A stretch of 47,738 bases of DNA from Rhodospirillales bacterium (GCA_017304945.1 JAFKLG010000089.1:1-47738), one strand, 5' to 3'; counted from the stretch's first letter, positions 32,408 through 40,823 are shown. Notes: a model not told the origin generated them from the letters alone. Numbers and translations are program-made.

Positions 32408-32422
32408 AGGTTTCGGAAACCT
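32408..32422. promoter_or_regulatory. Palindrome AGGTTTC-G-GAAACCT upstream of cytochrome c gene
   Basis: A perfect 7-bp dyad around one base lies 25 bp before the cytochrome c start. It could be an operator or a leader hairpin. The surrounding 32292-32447 gap contains no gene. Confidence 0.35.
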
Positions 32423-32447
32423 CGACGAGTCACTCTGGCAGTCCGAC

Positions 32448-32852
32448 ATGCACCCTTGCCTTGCCCTGGCCGCCACCGGCCTCACGTTTCTGCTGGCCGC
32501 CGGCTGTGGTGAGGCCGCCGCGCAAAACGTTGCGCGCGGGAAATACCTGGTCGATCAGGTCGGCATGTGCGGGGACTGCCACACGCCGCGTGACGCGACC
32601 GGCCAGCCGATCATGGACAAGCGGCTGACCGGCGCGCCGATCGGGTTCCGGCCCACGCAGCCGATGCCGTTCGCCGACCACGCGCCGTCGCTGGTCGGCG
32701 TGCCCGCACACTACACGCCAGCCCAGTTCGCGACCTTCCTCGAGACCGGCAAGCGGCCCGACGGGTCCATGGCGCTGCCCCCGATGCCGACCTATCGACT
32801 CTCCAAGGAGGATGCGTGGGCCGTCGTCGACTACCTGCGCTCCCTGAAGTGA
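32448..32852 (+). CDS. Small class I cytochrome c
   Basis: Predicted 134-residue monohaem cytochrome. The haem-attachment motif CGDCH is at 41-45, in VGMCGDCHTPRDATG, which resembles the c-type subunits of membrane dehydrogenases. M113 in ALPPMPTYRLS is the likely axial methionine, and a C-terminal helix (DAWAVVDYLRSLK) completes the fold. The N-terminal stretch LTFLLAAGCGEAAAQN reads as a signal peptide with a possible lipobox at C20, so it may be membrane-tethered. The start at 32448 is tentative because no clear ribosome site is visible. It lies 1 bp before the next gene, so it is probably co-transcribed with it. The redox partner is unknown. Confidence 0.85.
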   Translation: MHPCLALAATGLTFLLAAGCGEAAAQNVARGKYLVDQVGMCGDCHTPRDATGQPIMDKRLTGAPIGFRPTQPMPFADHAPSLVGVPAHYTPAQFATFLETGKRPDGSMALPPMPTYRLSKEDAWAVVDYLRSLK

Positions 32853-32853
32853 C

Positions 32854-33747
32854 GTGACGTTCGGCCGCACCCGCCTGCGCGACCTGCTGCGGCAGGTCCT
32901 GCTGTGGTCCGGCCTCCTGTCCGGCCTTCTCTGCGCCCCGGCGCGGGCGGAGACGCTGAAGCTCGCCACCTGGAACCTGAACTGGCTGACGCTGCGCGCG
33001 CCCGGCGCCGCCGGGCTGCCGGCGGATGTGCCGCCGCGCATGCCGGACGATCTGGACCGGCTCGCCGGCTACGCCGCCCAGCTCGATGCCGACGTGGTCG
33101 CGCTGCAGGAGGTGGACGGGTGGGACGCCGCGGCGCGGCTGTTCCCGCGCGACAAATGGGCGATCCACATGACCCGCGACCGGCTCACCCAGCGGGTCGG
33201 GATCGTGGTGCGCCGCGGCATTCCGTTCGAGGTCAATCCCGACCTCACCGCGGTCGCCGTCGACCCCGCACTGCGGCTGCGCAGCGGGGCCGACATCACG
33301 CTGCATCTGCCGGGGCACGACCTCCGGCTGCTCGCCGTGCATCTCAAGCGCGGCTGCCAGGACCAGCCGCTCGCGCGCTCCAAGCGGCGGGCCTGCGTCG
33401 AGTTGCGCGCCCAGCTCGCGCCGTTGCAGGACTGGATCGCGGCCCGCCAGCGGGAAGGCGTCGCGTTCGCGCTGCTGGGCGACTTCAATCGCTGGATGGA
33501 TGGGCGGGACCGGTTCCTCTCCCAGCTCCGAACCGCCGCGCCGCTGCTGCGCGCGACCGAGGGGCGCAGCAGCCCGTGCTGGGGCAACGAGGCCTTCATC
33601 GACCACATCCTGCTGGGCGGCGCGGCGCGCGACTGGCTGGTGCCGGACAGTTTGCGGGTGCTGACCTACCGGGAGCGGGGCGACGGCTGGCGGGACCGCC
33701 TGTCCGATCATTGCCCGGTCTCGATCCGGCTCGACCGGCCCGGCTGA
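32854..33747 (+). CDS. Secreted endonuclease/exonuclease/phosphatase-family protein
   Basis: Predicted 297-residue EEP-superfamily phosphodiesterase with a signal peptide (LLWSGLLSGLLCAPARA), hence periplasmic. Metal and catalytic motifs are ordered as expected: LATWNLNWL (the Asn), VALQEVDG (the Glu), GDFNRWMDG (the Asp/Asn pair) and SDHCPV (the Asp-His). It begins at a GTG (32854), 1 bp after the cytochrome stop. Members cleave DNA, RNA, phosphoinositides or sphingomyelin, so the substrate cannot be named. Two cysteines beyond the signal (GCQDQP and RACVEL) could form a disulfide, fitting export. Confidence 0.85.
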   Translation: MTFGRTRLRDLLRQVLLWSGLLSGLLCAPARAETLKLATWNLNWLTLRAPGAAGLPADVPPRMPDDLDRLAGYAAQLDADVVALQEVDGWDAAARLFPRDKWAIHMTRDRLTQRVGIVVRRGIPFEVNPDLTAVAVDPALRLRSGADITLHLPGHDLRLLAVHLKRGCQDQPLARSKRRACVELRAQLAPLQDWIAARQREGVAFALLGDFNRWMDGRDRFLSQLRTAAPLLRATEGRSSPCWGNEAFIDHILLGGAARDWLVPDSLRVLTYRERGDGWRDRLSDHCPVSIRLDRPG

Positions 33748-33849
33748 TCCCGTTGGGTGTGGCCGGTTCGGCTGGCCTTGCCGGCCGCGCAGCGGCCCCG
33801 TACCGTCCGCCGACCGCAACCGGCGCAGCGCCGAGGGGGAGACGCGAGC

Positions 33850-34278
33850 ATGCCGAAATACCTGATCATCCATGGCGCCGGCATGAACATGCGGGGCAAG
33901 GTGCAGACCGAGATCTTCGGCACCATGACCCTGCCCGAATACGACCAGCACATCCGCGCCTACGCGCAGGAACTCGGCGTCGACATTGAGATCTTCGCGT
34001 CCAACACCGAGGGCGCGGTGATCGACCGGCTCTACGCCGCGGTGGACCAGGGCTTCGACGGGGCGCTGTTCAACCCGGCCGGGTTCTCCCGCGGCTATCC
34101 GGCGCTGACCGCGGCGGTCTCACAAGTGAGCTTTCCGGTGATCGAGGTGCACATCTCGAACCCGGTGCGCCGCGGCCCGGTCTCCGACACCGCGCAGGTG
34201 AGCCAGGGCATCGTCGCCGGGTTCGGGGTGGTCGGCTACTACGTCGCGCTGCGCGGCCTGCGCGACATGCGGCGCTGA
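33850..34278 (+). CDS. AroQ-like protein (type II dehydroquinase fold) with altered active site
   Basis: Predicted 142-residue protein aligning without gaps at its N-terminus to type II 3-dehydroquinate dehydratase. The family motif (N-G-P-N-L-N-L-L-G, then EIYG) reads HGAGMNMRG and EIFG here. Thus the Asn of the PN pair is G11, the catalytic Arg position is V18 and the catalytic Tyr is F23. The THTS loop is replaced by SRGY, losing another His. VIEVHISN with H101 and the C-terminal GFGVVGYYVALRGL are kept. The dodecamer-forming fold is therefore likely, but dehydration of dehydroquinate is doubtful. The start at 33850 has GGGGAG upstream. It probably has a different reaction or a ligand-binding role. 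Confidence 0.8.
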   Translation: MPKYLIIHGAGMNMRGKVQTEIFGTMTLPEYDQHIRAYAQELGVDIEIFASNTEGAVIDRLYAAVDQGFDGALFNPAGFSRGYPALTAAVSQVSFPVIEVHISNPVRRGPVSDTAQVSQGIVAGFGVVGYYVALRGLRDMRR

Positions 34279-34299
34279 GGACGCGGCGCCGGCGGCCTG

Positions 34300-35091
34300 A
34301 TGCCGAGCTTCCTCGCCTTGCTCGCCTTCCTGGCCGGGGCCGGGGTGGCGGCGGAGCGGGTGCGGATCCCAGGCGCGGACGGGGTGGAGCTGGACGCGGC
34401 GCTGGTGCGGCCGGTCGGGCCGGCCACCGGGTCCGCGGTGGTTGCCCTGCATGGCTGCGGCGGGCCGTATCCCAGCCGGGATGGAAGCTGGGCGGTGGCG
34501 CTCGCGCGCGCCGGCCATCCGGTGCTGCTGCCTGACAGTTTCGGCTCCCGCGGGCTGGGGTCGCAATGCCGGGTGCGGCACCGCCGCGTCACGCCGTCCG
34601 GATTGCGGCGGCAGGACGCGATCGCCGCGGGCAGATGGCTCCTGGCGCAGCCCGATCTGGCGCGCAACGGCATCGCGCTGATCGGCTGGTCGAATGGCGG
34701 CGGCACGGTGCTCGCGACCGCCAATGCCGCCGCCGATCCGCCGCCGGGGTTGTTCCGGCGCTTCGTCGCCTTCTATCCGGGCTGTGCGACGCGGTCGCGC
34801 GACCCGTCCTGGTCACCGACCGCGCCGGTGCTGATCCTGGTCGGCGCCGCGGACGACTGGACCCCGGCGCCGCCGTGCCAGACCCTGGCGGCGCGGTACC
34901 CCGACCGGGTCACGCTGGCCGTCTACCCGGACGCCTACCACGACTTCGATGCGCCGGATGCGCGGGTGCGGGTGCTGCACGGCCTGGCGACACCGCCCGG
35001 CGGATCGGGCGAGGCGCATGCCGGCACCAACCCGGCCGCGCGGGCGGATGCGCTGCGCCGGGTGCCGGCCTTCCTCGCCGCGACACCCTGA
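34300..35091 (+). CDS. Alpha/beta hydrolase, dienelactone hydrolase type
   Basis: Predicted 263-residue alpha/beta hydrolase, probably exported (LALLAFLAGAGVAA). VALHGCGGPYPSRDG carries the oxyanion region and GWSNGG the nucleophilic serine. LVGAADDWTP supplies the aspartate, and YPDAYHDFDAPD the histidine, as in dienelactone hydrolase-type enzymes; the nucleophile here is Ser rather than Cys. It follows the AroQ-like gene by 21 bp. The substrate is unknown; it is probably an ester or lactone. Confidence 0.85.
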   Translation: MPSFLALLAFLAGAGVAAERVRIPGADGVELDAALVRPVGPATGSAVVALHGCGGPYPSRDGSWAVALARAGHPVLLPDSFGSRGLGSQCRVRHRRVTPSGLRRQDAIAAGRWLLAQPDLARNGIALIGWSNGGGTVLATANAAADPPPGLFRRFVAFYPGCATRSRDPSWSPTAPVLILVGAADDWTPAPPCQTLAARYPDRVTLAVYPDAYHDFDAPDARVRVLHGLATPPGGSGEAHAGTNPAARADALRRVPAFLAATP

Positions 35092-35100
35092 CCGGTCGGG

Positions 35101-35138
35101 CCGGCCGGGGCTGGCCCGCGCGGGTTCAGCCCGGCCGG
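35101..35138. terminator. Large hairpin between convergent genes
   Basis: CCGGCCGGGGCT (35101-35112) pairs with AGCCCGGCCGG (35128-35138) with one bulge, around a loop containing CCCGCGCGGG. It sits between the convergent hydrolase and TAXI genes and may stop transcription from both sides, though no T run is present. Confidence 0.45.
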
Positions 35139-35146
35139 GTCCGCTC

Positions 35147-36157
35147 TCAGGGCGCGTTCGGCTTGGTACCCTGAGGCGCCTGCGCCATGCGGGACGCGTC
35201 GTGGCGCTGCAGCCACTCCTGCGCTTCGGGGAACCGGCGCCAGCCCGGGATCTGCGCCGCCAGGTTCACCTCCCGCCACTTCGGATGCCGCGGCGGCTTC
35301 AGGAACTGCTGGAAATTGTCGAAGAACGCGTCGGTGAACCGCGCCACCTTGCGGTAGCGGTCGGATCCGGGCTGCCACCCGTACACCGCCATCACCGCGC
35401 CGACCGCGACGGTGTCGACTGGCGCGCCCTCGGCGATCAGCGCCGGGTATTGTGCGTGGTCGAGGCGGGACGGCAGGTAGGTCTCGGCCAGGGCCGGGGC
35501 GAGCGGGATGGACAGGAAGTGCAGGCCGGCCGGGGCGTCGATGCGGCTGAACAGGCTGGCGGGCTTGCCCACCACGTAGACCATCGCGGCGATCTCGCCG
35601 CGCTTCAGCTTCTCGAGCGCCACGTCCTGGTCGTCGTTGGCGAGCGTCGGCCGGATGCCGAGCGCGCCGAACAGGACGGAGGCGGTCATGGCGGAGCCGC
35701 TGCCCTTGCCGTCCACGTTGACGGTCTGGCCCGAGAGATCCTCCAGACGCCCGATATCCTTGCGGGCGAGGACGTGCACCTCCTCCTCGTAGAGCTTGGT
35801 GATGTACTGCACCGCCTGGTCGACGCCGGGGAACAGCCTCTGCTGGCGGACATAGGCGAGCACGTCCGACTGCACGATGCCGATATCGACGCCGCGGAGG
35901 AACAGGATGTCGGCGACGTTCTGCACCGATCCCTTGCTGATGATGGGCAGCACGCGCAGCCGGTCGCCGTCGTCGAGCACCGCTGCGAGGTCGGCGGCGA
36001 TCCGGACATAGGTGCCGTTCACGCCGCCGGAGACGACGCCGACGGTTCCGGCATTGGCTGCCGCGACGGGGTCGGACTGGGCGGCGGCGGGCCGGAGAGA
36101 CGCGAGTCCCAGCAGCAGGCCGAAGGCCAGCAGGGAGCGTCGGACGAGGGGAGTCAT
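35147..36157 (-). CDS. TAXI-family TRAP transporter solute-binding protein
   Basis: Predicted 336-residue periplasmic protein of the TAXI group. A signal peptide (about residues 1-26, ending PAAAQS) precedes GTVGVVSGGVNGTYVRIAAD, then GSVQNVADILFLRGVDIGIV and NVDGKGSGSAMTASVLF, all TAXI hallmarks. Members usually deliver glutamate or other acids to a fused DctQM permease, but no TRAP permease is encoded nearby. Instead its start overlaps by 4 bp the stop of a membrane-anchored ATPase gene, so the two proteins are made together. This suggests it works with that protein rather than, or as well as, with a transporter. Confidence 0.9.
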   Translation of the reverse strand: MTPLVRRSLLAFGLLLGLASLRPAAAQSDPVAAANAGTVGVVSGGVNGTYVRIAADLAAVLDDGDRLRVLPIISKGSVQNVADILFLRGVDIGIVQSDVLAYVRQQRLFPGVDQAVQYITKLYEEEVHVLARKDIGRLEDLSGQTVNVDGKGSGSAMTASVLFGALGIRPTLANDDQDVALEKLKRGEIAAMVYVVGKPASLFSRIDAPAGLHFLSIPLAPALAETYLPSRLDHAQYPALIAEGAPVDTVAVGAVMAVYGWQPGSDRYRKVARFTDAFFDNFQQFLKPPRHPKWREVNLAAQIPGWRRFPEAQEWLQRHDASRMAQAPQGTKPNAP

Positions 36158-38844
36158 TGGGAGGCCTCCTCGAGGCGTTGCAGCAGGGGGCGCGCGTCCG
36201 GTTCGCCGGAGGTGATGGCGCGGCGGTACCAGGATGCGGCGGCAGCGGGGTCGGCGGCGACGCCGATCGCCCCCGTGCTGGCGAGCCAGGCGGGATCGCG
36301 CAGGCGGCCGGCTTCGAGCGCCGCGCGGCCGCTGCCGGCCTCTGCGGCGCGGTCGAACAGCAGGCGGGCGGCGGAGATGTCGCCGGTGGCGCGCATGGCT
36401 TCGCCGCGGCGGATCAGCGTTGCGACGATTTCGGGCGGGAGGCTGGCGGAGCGCGTGTCGCCGGCGGGTTGGGCGGGCGTGGCCGGTTGCGGAGCGACGG
36501 CCGGCGGGGCGGCAGATGGAGCGGCGGCCGGCAGCGCCGCGATCGATGGGGACGCGCCGTCGGAAGAGGCCGTCGAGGGGGGCGACGCGGCCGATGCCGA
36601 GGCGCTCGCTGAGGGCGCGGTCGCGGGCGATCCGTCCGAAGGTGAGGCGCTGCCCGGGGACACGGGCGGAGGCGGCGCGCTGGAGGGGGATGTTTCCGAC
36701 GCGGACGAAGCGAGCGGCTGGGCCGTGGCGGCGGTCGACTCGGAGGTCACGGCCGGAGGAACCGCGGTGGGCGCGGCTGCTGCAGTGGGCGGGGGTGCGT
36801 CGGGCGCACGCGATTCGGCAGACGCGGTCGAAGACGACAGCGTGGCGGGTGAGGCCGACGACGGTGGCGTGGCGGGTGAGGCCGACGACGGTGGCGTGGC
36901 CGGTGCGGCCGACGGCGGTGGCGTGGTGGACGAGGCCGCGGGAGCGGCCGGTGCTGGCGCGGCGGCATCCGCACTCGCTACGGCCGATGCTGGGGACGGC
37001 GCGACGGCAGCGCTGGGCTCTGCTTCGGCCGATGGAGACGCTCGCGTCGAGGACGAGTCGGCGGCTCCACCACCGGCGGCGGAGTCACCCGCGACGGAGG
37101 TCGCGGGGGCTGGCGCCGATGCGCTGCCCGACGCAGCGGCTGGGGCGGAGGAACTCTCCGTCGGAGCGGCGGTCGGCGCAGCACCAGTCGCGGCGACACC
37201 GGGCGTGCCGGACTCGGACGCAGCCTCCGCCGTTACGGGGGCGGTGGCGCCCTGGGAGGGCCCAGCGCCCTGTGTGTCGGCCACCGGCCGCGATACCGCA
37301 CCGGCCGGCGGCTCCTGCGGCGACGCATCCACGCGCCCGGGCGCGGCCGGTTCGGTGGTTGCCGTCTTCGCCACGGACGGTTCGGTCGCAACGGTCTGCG
37401 GTGCGGCCGCCTCGCGCGCGCCGGACACCGGCGTTGGGGCCTCCGCGGCACGCGCCGCGGGGGCGGGGACGGCAGCCGGGGCGGAACCACCGGCCGCAGG
37501 CTCCGGCTCCGACCGCGCCGGCCCGGGGATCACCTCCGCCAGGACGATCGGCGACGCGTCGCGACGGCTGGCACCCGAACCGGCGGATGGCTCCGATCCC
37601 CCGCGCGCCAGATCCTGCGCGCCCCCCGACCCCGCCCGACCGGCCTCGGACGGCGCGGGTCCAGGCAACGGCGCGGTGGCCCGCGCGGCAACGACCGGCG
37701 GGTTCGCAGCGCGCGTGGGTGATTCGGCCGAACTCACGGCGGCCATCGTCGGGCGAGGTTGCGTCACCGCCCCGGACGCGGCGCTGTCCCGCGTCGCCGT
37801 GGCACCGGCCGGCCCCCGCGCGGCCTCCGCCGCGGGCACGGCCACCGGCGATCCGGCCTCGGCGCCGGCGGACGCGGTCACGCTTGGCGCCCGTCCCTCG
37901 GGCGCCGGCCCACGATCCAGGCCGAACTCGAACACCCCGACCGCGACCGCCGCCGCCACGCTGCCGAGGGCCGCCAGCCGCAGCAGGCCCGTGCCGCGCT
38001 TGGCCGGCGTACGGCCGACCTCGGCCGGACTGACCGCCGCGCGGGCGACCGGCGCGGTGATCCAGGCTTCCTGCCGCTCCCCGGCGACCTTGACCGAGGC
38101 CTCCAGCAGCGCGTCCATCCGCGCCGGCACGCCGCCGCCCTGTTGCGCGATGATGCGCACCGCGCCCGGCTGCATCACCTGGCGAACCGGGTAGCCCGAA
38201 CGCATGACCCGATGCTCGACGTAGCCGACCGCGTCGGCCGGACCGAACGGCGCCAGCCGCAGCTCGACGCGCGTGCGCCCGATCGCGCGGTCGCTGCAGG
38301 CCGCGCGCAGCCGATCGAGCAGCTCGGGGCGCCCGGCCAGCAGCAATTGCAGTCGCGCGCCTCGCGTGGCGGAGGCGTCGGCGCGGGCAACGAGATAGCG
38401 CAGCAGCCGTGGCGAGAGCAGTTCCGCCGAATCGATCGCGAGCAGGGTGGGCTGGGCCTCCGGCCGGCGGCCCAGCGCCGGCAGCAGCACCGCGCCGGCG
38501 GCGATCGGCGCGGTCTGGCGGAGCAGGCGCAGGCCAGGGTCGCGCAGTCGCAGCAACACGCCTTGCACCAAGGTGGTCTTGCCGATCCCCGGTTCACCGG
38601 TCAGCGCGATCAGGCCAATGCCGCTCTCGACCGCCCGCAACAGGTTCTCCGCCACCGCGCGATGCGCGTCGGTCAGGAACAACGCCCCGAGACCGCGCGA
38701 CTGCGCCTGCCGCAGCGGCTCGAACACGGTGCGCAGCGGCTCCGGCTGCGGCGCACCGGCCTCGGACGGCGCGGCCGGCGGACGCGGCGGCTCCACCGGC
38801 ACCAGCCGTGGCAGGCTTTCGAACTCGCGTGTTGACGATGCCAT
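36154..38844 (-). CDS. ExeA/GspA-like AAA ATPase with membrane anchor, long disordered linker and Sel1-like domain
   Basis: Predicted 896-residue protein. Residues ~50-250 are an ExeA/GspA-type AAA domain: Walker A GEPGIGKTT (83-91), Walker B LLAIDSAELL (134-143, with Ser where Glu is usual) and sensor-like LLLAGRPELLDRL (167-179). A hydrophobic anchor (about 286-306) is followed by roughly 490 residues of Ala/Pro/Ser/Thr, presumably periplasmic. The last ~95 residues (from 802) are a Sel1/TPR-like module: RRGEAMRATGDISAARLLFD then AADPAAAASWYRRAI. The topology resembles GspA, which pushes through peptidoglycan to assemble secretins, but here the C-terminal module is Sel1-like. The gene overlaps the TAXI gene by 4 bp. 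No secretion-system genes are in the window. Confidence 0.82.
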   Translation of the reverse strand: MASSTREFESLPRLVPVEPPRPPAAPSEAGAPQPEPLRTVFEPLRQAQSRGLGALFLTDAHRAVAENLLRAVESGIGLIALTGEPGIGKTTLVQGVLLRLRDPGLRLLRQTAPIAAGAVLLPALGRRPEAQPTLLAIDSAELLSPRLLRYLVARADASATRGARLQLLLAGRPELLDRLRAACSDRAIGRTRVELRLAPFGPADAVGYVEHRVMRSGYPVRQVMQPGAVRIIAQQGGGVPARMDALLEASVKVAGERQEAWITAPVARAAVSPAEVGRTPAKRGTGLLRLAALGSVAAAVAVGVFEFGLDRGPAPEGRAPSVTASAGAEAGSPVAVPAAEAARGPAGATATRDSAASGAVTQPRPTMAAVSSAESPTRAANPPVVAARATAPLPGPAPSEAGRAGSGGAQDLARGGSEPSAGSGASRRDASPIVLAEVIPGPARSEPEPAAGGSAPAAVPAPAARAAEAPTPVSGAREAAAPQTVATEPSVAKTATTEPAAPGRVDASPQEPPAGAVSRPVADTQGAGPSQGATAPVTAEAASESGTPGVAATGAAPTAAPTESSSAPAAASGSASAPAPATSVAGDSAAGGGAADSSSTRASPSAEAEPSAAVAPSPASAVASADAAAPAPAAPAASSTTPPPSAAPATPPSSASPATPPSSASPATLSSSTASAESRAPDAPPPTAAAAPTAVPPAVTSESTAATAQPLASSASETSPSSAPPPPVSPGSASPSDGSPATAPSASASASAASPPSTASSDGASPSIAALPAAAPSAAPPAVAPQPATPAQPAGDTRSASLPPEIVATLIRRGEAMRATGDISAARLLFDRAAEAGSGRAALEAGRLRDPAWLASTGAIGVAADPAAAASWYRRAITSGEPDARPLLQRLEEASQ
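36844..36924. repeat. 27-bp tandem repeat, three units, inside ATPase linker
   Basis: Three successive 27-bp units (36844, 36871, 36898) encode a 9-residue repeat of the type ATPPSSASP in the disordered linker at about residues 641-667. The first two copies are identical and the third has several changes. In-frame expansion would lengthen the linker without breaking the gene. Confidence 0.8.
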
Positions 38845-38992
38845 CCAGCTTCCCCCGAGGGGCGAATGTTACTCGCCCGGCAGAACAAGGCGCGGGATGG
38901 GATGCTCACTGTCGCGCGCTTCACAGGCTGTTGACGGATAAGCCCGTGAACCGTCACAGGCCCGACATGCCTGCCCGATGCGACGCAGCGAT

Positions 38993-39020
38993 TTGTGCGG
39001 CTGGACGCGCATGCTACAGG
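38993..39020 (+). promoter_or_regulatory. Possible glyA promoter
   Basis: TTGTGC (38993-38998) and TACAGG (39015-39020) are spaced by 16 bp, 35 nt before the glyA start, within the 210-bp divergent gap from the ATPase gene. The match to consensus is weak. Confidence 0.35.
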
Positions 39021-39054
39021 ACCGCGATCCGCCCAAAGCAAAAGGTCCGGACCG

Positions 39055-40359
39055 ATGAACGAAACCCGTCCCGCCGCCCTCCGCGAGCGCTTCTTCGCCG
39101 CGCCGCTGGCCGAGACCGATCCGGAACTCGCCGCCGCGATCGGCGCCGAACTGCACCGCCAGCAGGACGGAATCGAATTGATCGCCTCGGAGAACATCGT
39201 TTCCGCCGCCGTGCTCGAGGCGCAGGGATCGGTGCTGACCAACAAATATGCCGAGGGCTATCCCGGCCGGCGCTATTACGGCGGCTGCGTCTACGTGGAC
39301 GTGGCCGAGACCCTGGCGATCGAGCGCGCCAAGACGCTGTTCGGCTGCGCCTTCGCGAACGTGCAGCCGCATTCGGGCGCGCAGGCCAACCAGGCGGTGT
39401 TCCTGGCCCTGCTGCAGCCGGGCGACACCATCCTCGGCATGAGCCTCGCCTCCGGCGGCCACCTGACGCATGGCGCGGCCCCCAACCTGTCCGGCAAGTG
39501 GTTCCGCCCGATCCAGTACGGGGTGCGGCGCGACGACGGGCTGCTCGACTATGAGGAGCTGGAGCGGCTGGCGCGGGCCGAGAAGCCGAAGCTGATCATC
39601 GCCGGCGGCTCCGCCTATCCCCGCTTCATCGACTTCGCCCGCATCCGCGCGGTGGCGGACGAGGTCGGCGCATATTTCATGGTCGACATGGCGCATTTCG
39701 CCGGCCTGGTGGCGGCGGGCCTGTTCCCCTCCCCGTTGCCGCATGCGCATGTCGTCACCACCACGACGCACAAGACGCTGCGCGGCCCGCGCGGCGGCAT
39801 GGTGCTGTCGAACGACCTCGATATCGGCAAGAAGATCAACTCCGCCGTGTTCCCCGGCCTGCAGGGCGGCCCGCTGATGCACGTGATCGCCGGCAAGGCC
39901 GCCGCGTTCGGGGAGGCGCTGAAGCCCGAGTTCCGCCTCTACCAGCAGGCCGTGGCCGACAACGCCAAGGTGCTGGCGCAGACGCTGCAGGAACAGGGGC
40001 TGGCGATCGTCTCGGGCGGCACCGACAGCCACCTGATGCTGGTCGACCTGCGGCCGAAGCGGGTGACCGGCAAGGCGGCCGAGGCCTCGCTCGAGCGGGC
40101 CCACATGACGGCGAACAAGAACGCCATCCCCTACGATCCGGAAAAGCCCGCGATCACCTCGGGCATCCGCCTGGGCTCCCCCGCCGCGACCACCCGCGGC
40201 TTCGGCACCGCGGAGTTCCGCCAGATCGGCCTGATGATCAACGAGGTGCTGGAGGGGCTGTCCGGGTCCAACGACGGCGGCAACGCAGCGGTGGAGCGTG
40301 CGGTCGGCGAGAAGGTGCAGGAACTCTGCGCCCGCTTCCCACTCTATCCGGCGCGGTAA
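39055..40359 (+). CDS. glyA: Serine hydroxymethyltransferase
   Basis: Predicted 434-residue PLP enzyme interconverting serine and glycine with transfer of a one-carbon unit to tetrahydrofolate. [19 protein letters not shown] and [16 protein letters not shown] are near-invariant. [14 protein letters not shown] places the PLP-binding lysine at K240. Length is normal. The start at 39055 ([10 protein letters not shown]) has AAAGG upstream. First gene of glyA-nrdR and probably of the downstream riboflavin block, an order widely conserved in alphaproteobacteria. Confidence 0.97.
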   Translation: MNETRPAALRERFFAAPLAETDPELAAAIGAELHRQQDGIELIASENIVSAAVLEAQGSVLTNKYAEGYPGRRYYGGCVYVDVAETLAIERAKTLFGCAFANVQPHSGAQANQAVFLALLQPGDTILGMSLASGGHLTHGAAPNLSGKWFRPIQYGVRRDDGLLDYEELERLARAEKPKLIIAGGSAYPRFIDFARIRAVADEVGAYFMVDMAHFAGLVAAGLFPSPLPHAHVVTTTTHKTLRGPRGGMVLSNDLDIGKKINSAVFPGLQGGPLMHVIAGKAAAFGEALKPEFRLYQQAVADNAKVLAQTLQEQGLAIVSGGTDSHLMLVDLRPKRVTGKAAEASLERAHMTANKNAIPYDPEKPAITSGIRLGSPAATTRGFGTAEFRQIGLMINEVLEGLSGSNDGGNAAVERAVGEKVQELCARFPLYPAR

Positions 40360-40364
40360 CCGCG

Positions 40365-40823
40365 ATGCGCTGCCCGTTCTGCGGATCCGACGACACCCAG
40401 GTGAAGGACAGCCGTCCGACCGAGGACAACGGCGCGATCCGCCGGCGGCGCTTCTGCGGCAATTGCGGCCAGCGCTTCACCACGATCGAGCGCGTGCAGT
40501 TGCGCGAGCTCACCGTGGTGAAGACCGACGGGCGGCGGGTGCCGTTCGACCGCGACAAGCTCGCCCGCTCGATCCGGATCGCGCTGCGCAAGCGGCCGAT
40601 CCAGGAGGAGCGGATCGAGCGCATCGTCAACGGCATCGTCCGCCAGCTCGAAGCCTCGGGCGAGAGCGAGATCCCCAGCAAGCAGATCGGCGAACACGTG
40701 ATGGACACGCTGAAGGAAGTGGACAAAGTCGCCTATGTCCGTTTCGCCAGCGTCTACCGCAACTTCCGCGAGGCCAAGGACTTCGAGGATTTCGTCGGCA
40801 GCCTGGCCGACGGCGCCGCGTGA
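40365..40823 (+). CDS. nrdR: Transcriptional repressor NrdR
   Basis: Predicted 152-residue ATP/dATP-sensing repressor of ribonucleotide reductase genes. The N-terminal zinc ribbon has C3, C6 (CPFC) and C31, C34 (CGNC), and the sequence [19 protein letters not shown] leads into the ATP-cone domain with [20 protein letters not shown]. Length is typical. It lies 5 bp after glyA. Its targets (NrdR boxes before nrd genes) are not in this window. Confidence 0.97.
   Translation: MRCPFCGSDDTQVKDSRPTEDNGAIRRRRFCGNCGQRFTTIERVQLRELTVVKTDGRRVPFDRDKLARSIRIALRKRPIQEERIERIVNGIVRQLEASGESEIPSKQIGEHVMDTLKEVDKVAYVRFASVYRNFREAKDFEDFVGSLADGAA

Noticed and set aside
34949..38194. 1081-codon open frame on the plus strand opposite the ATPase and TAXI genes
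   Set aside because: Low-complexity Ala/Gly/Asp translation mirrors the Ala/Pro/Ser linker of the real gene; the opposite strand carries Walker motifs and a 4-bp gene overlap.
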